A DNA stretch of 6,160 bases, taken from contig JASHYD010000940.1 of the NCBI GenBank assembly GCA_030043175.1, forward strand, positions 1 through 6,160, in the 5' to 3' direction. A program made the translations under genes and the position numbers. Positions 6,092 to 6,160 of this stretch are shown piece after piece. This DNA comes from Xanthobacteraceae bacterium. GTDB taxonomy: Bacteria; Pseudomonadota; Alphaproteobacteria; Rhizobiales; Xanthobacteraceae. Position 1 is the stretch's first letter. Each line of letters starts with the position of its first letter. The notes under the pieces were generated by a model that had not been told where the DNA came from, made no database searches, and saw only the letters and a program-made list of their open reading frames with translations.

Positions 6092-6114
6092 GCGGAAGCG
6101 AAACCCGCTTCCGC
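6092..6114 (+). terminator. GC-rich hairpin after the operon, probable terminator
   Basis: GCGGAAGCG and CGCTTCCGC form a perfect 9-bp stem around an AAACC loop, 12 bases past the DUF2141 stop. Only TT follows, so it is not a strong intrinsic terminator by the usual T-run criterion. If a gene ends on the minus strand at 6130, the hairpin lies between convergent genes and could serve both. Confidence 0.6.
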
Positions 6115-6129
6115 TTGGGCGCTGGCAGC

Positions 6130-6160
6130 TCAGAATCCGTTGAACGAATGTGTCACATTA
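6130..6160 (-). CDS. Possible 3' end of a convergent gene (partial)
   Basis: Read on the minus strand, the last bases give NVTHSFNGF and then TGA at 6132-6130, 15 bases beyond the terminator hairpin. Alternating polar and hydrophobic residues with a final phenylalanine are typical of the last beta-strand of outer-membrane barrel proteins, where the terminal aromatic residue is the assembly signal. Only nine residues are visible, so this is suggestive only, and most of the gene would lie beyond the window. Confidence 0.3.
   Translation of the reverse strand, partial: NVTHSFNGF

Overview
The window looks like an accessory, partly decayed stretch of chromosome from an alphaproteobacterium, most likely of the order Hyphomicrobiales (Bradyrhizobium or a relative). 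This is inferred from the moderately high GC, from codon use rich in G/C at third positions, and from the gene content: an orphan ABC_sub_bind-type periplasmic binding protein, a LysR regulator, a DUF2141 protein and a small exported protein. No rRNA, tRNA, CRISPR array or recognisable insertion sequence was seen.

Layout. A short minus-strand gene for a 72-residue exported protein sits at the left edge (27-245). From about 246 to 2450 there is no intact gene. That stretch holds probable gene relics. The clearest is a frameshifted multihaem cytochrome c gene on the minus strand (689-1311) that still carries a CGECH haem motif. Next to it is a possible small exported-protein relic (1330-1552, minus). 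On the plus strand are a possible transporter tail (1780-1920) and the start of a LysR gene broken after its first helices (2035-2256). An intact LysR regulator follows (2487-3443, plus). Its stop codon overlaps the start of a tiny ORF interrupted by an in-frame amber codon. A minus-strand gene for a Tat- or Sec-exported ABC-type substrate-binding protein occupies 3683-4651.

The right end carries the best-organised unit: a two-gene plus-strand operon (5109-6079). It encodes an exported ABM-like (dimeric alpha/beta barrel) protein and an exported DUF2141 protein, joined by a 4-base ATGA overlap. In front of it lies a promoter-like TTGACT hexamer and two matching GTAC-based palindromes 31 bp apart, which look like a repressor operator. 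A 9-bp GC-rich hairpin follows the operon. The last 31 bases may hold the end of a convergent minus-strand gene whose product ends in phenylalanine.

The genes do not form one obvious pathway. The common theme is export to the periplasm: four of the five intact genes encode proteins with signal peptides. The degraded cytochrome, once membrane-anchored or periplasmic, fits the same theme. The item most worth following is the paired-palindrome control region and the operon it appears to govern. I see no convincing evidence of a new defence or mobile system.
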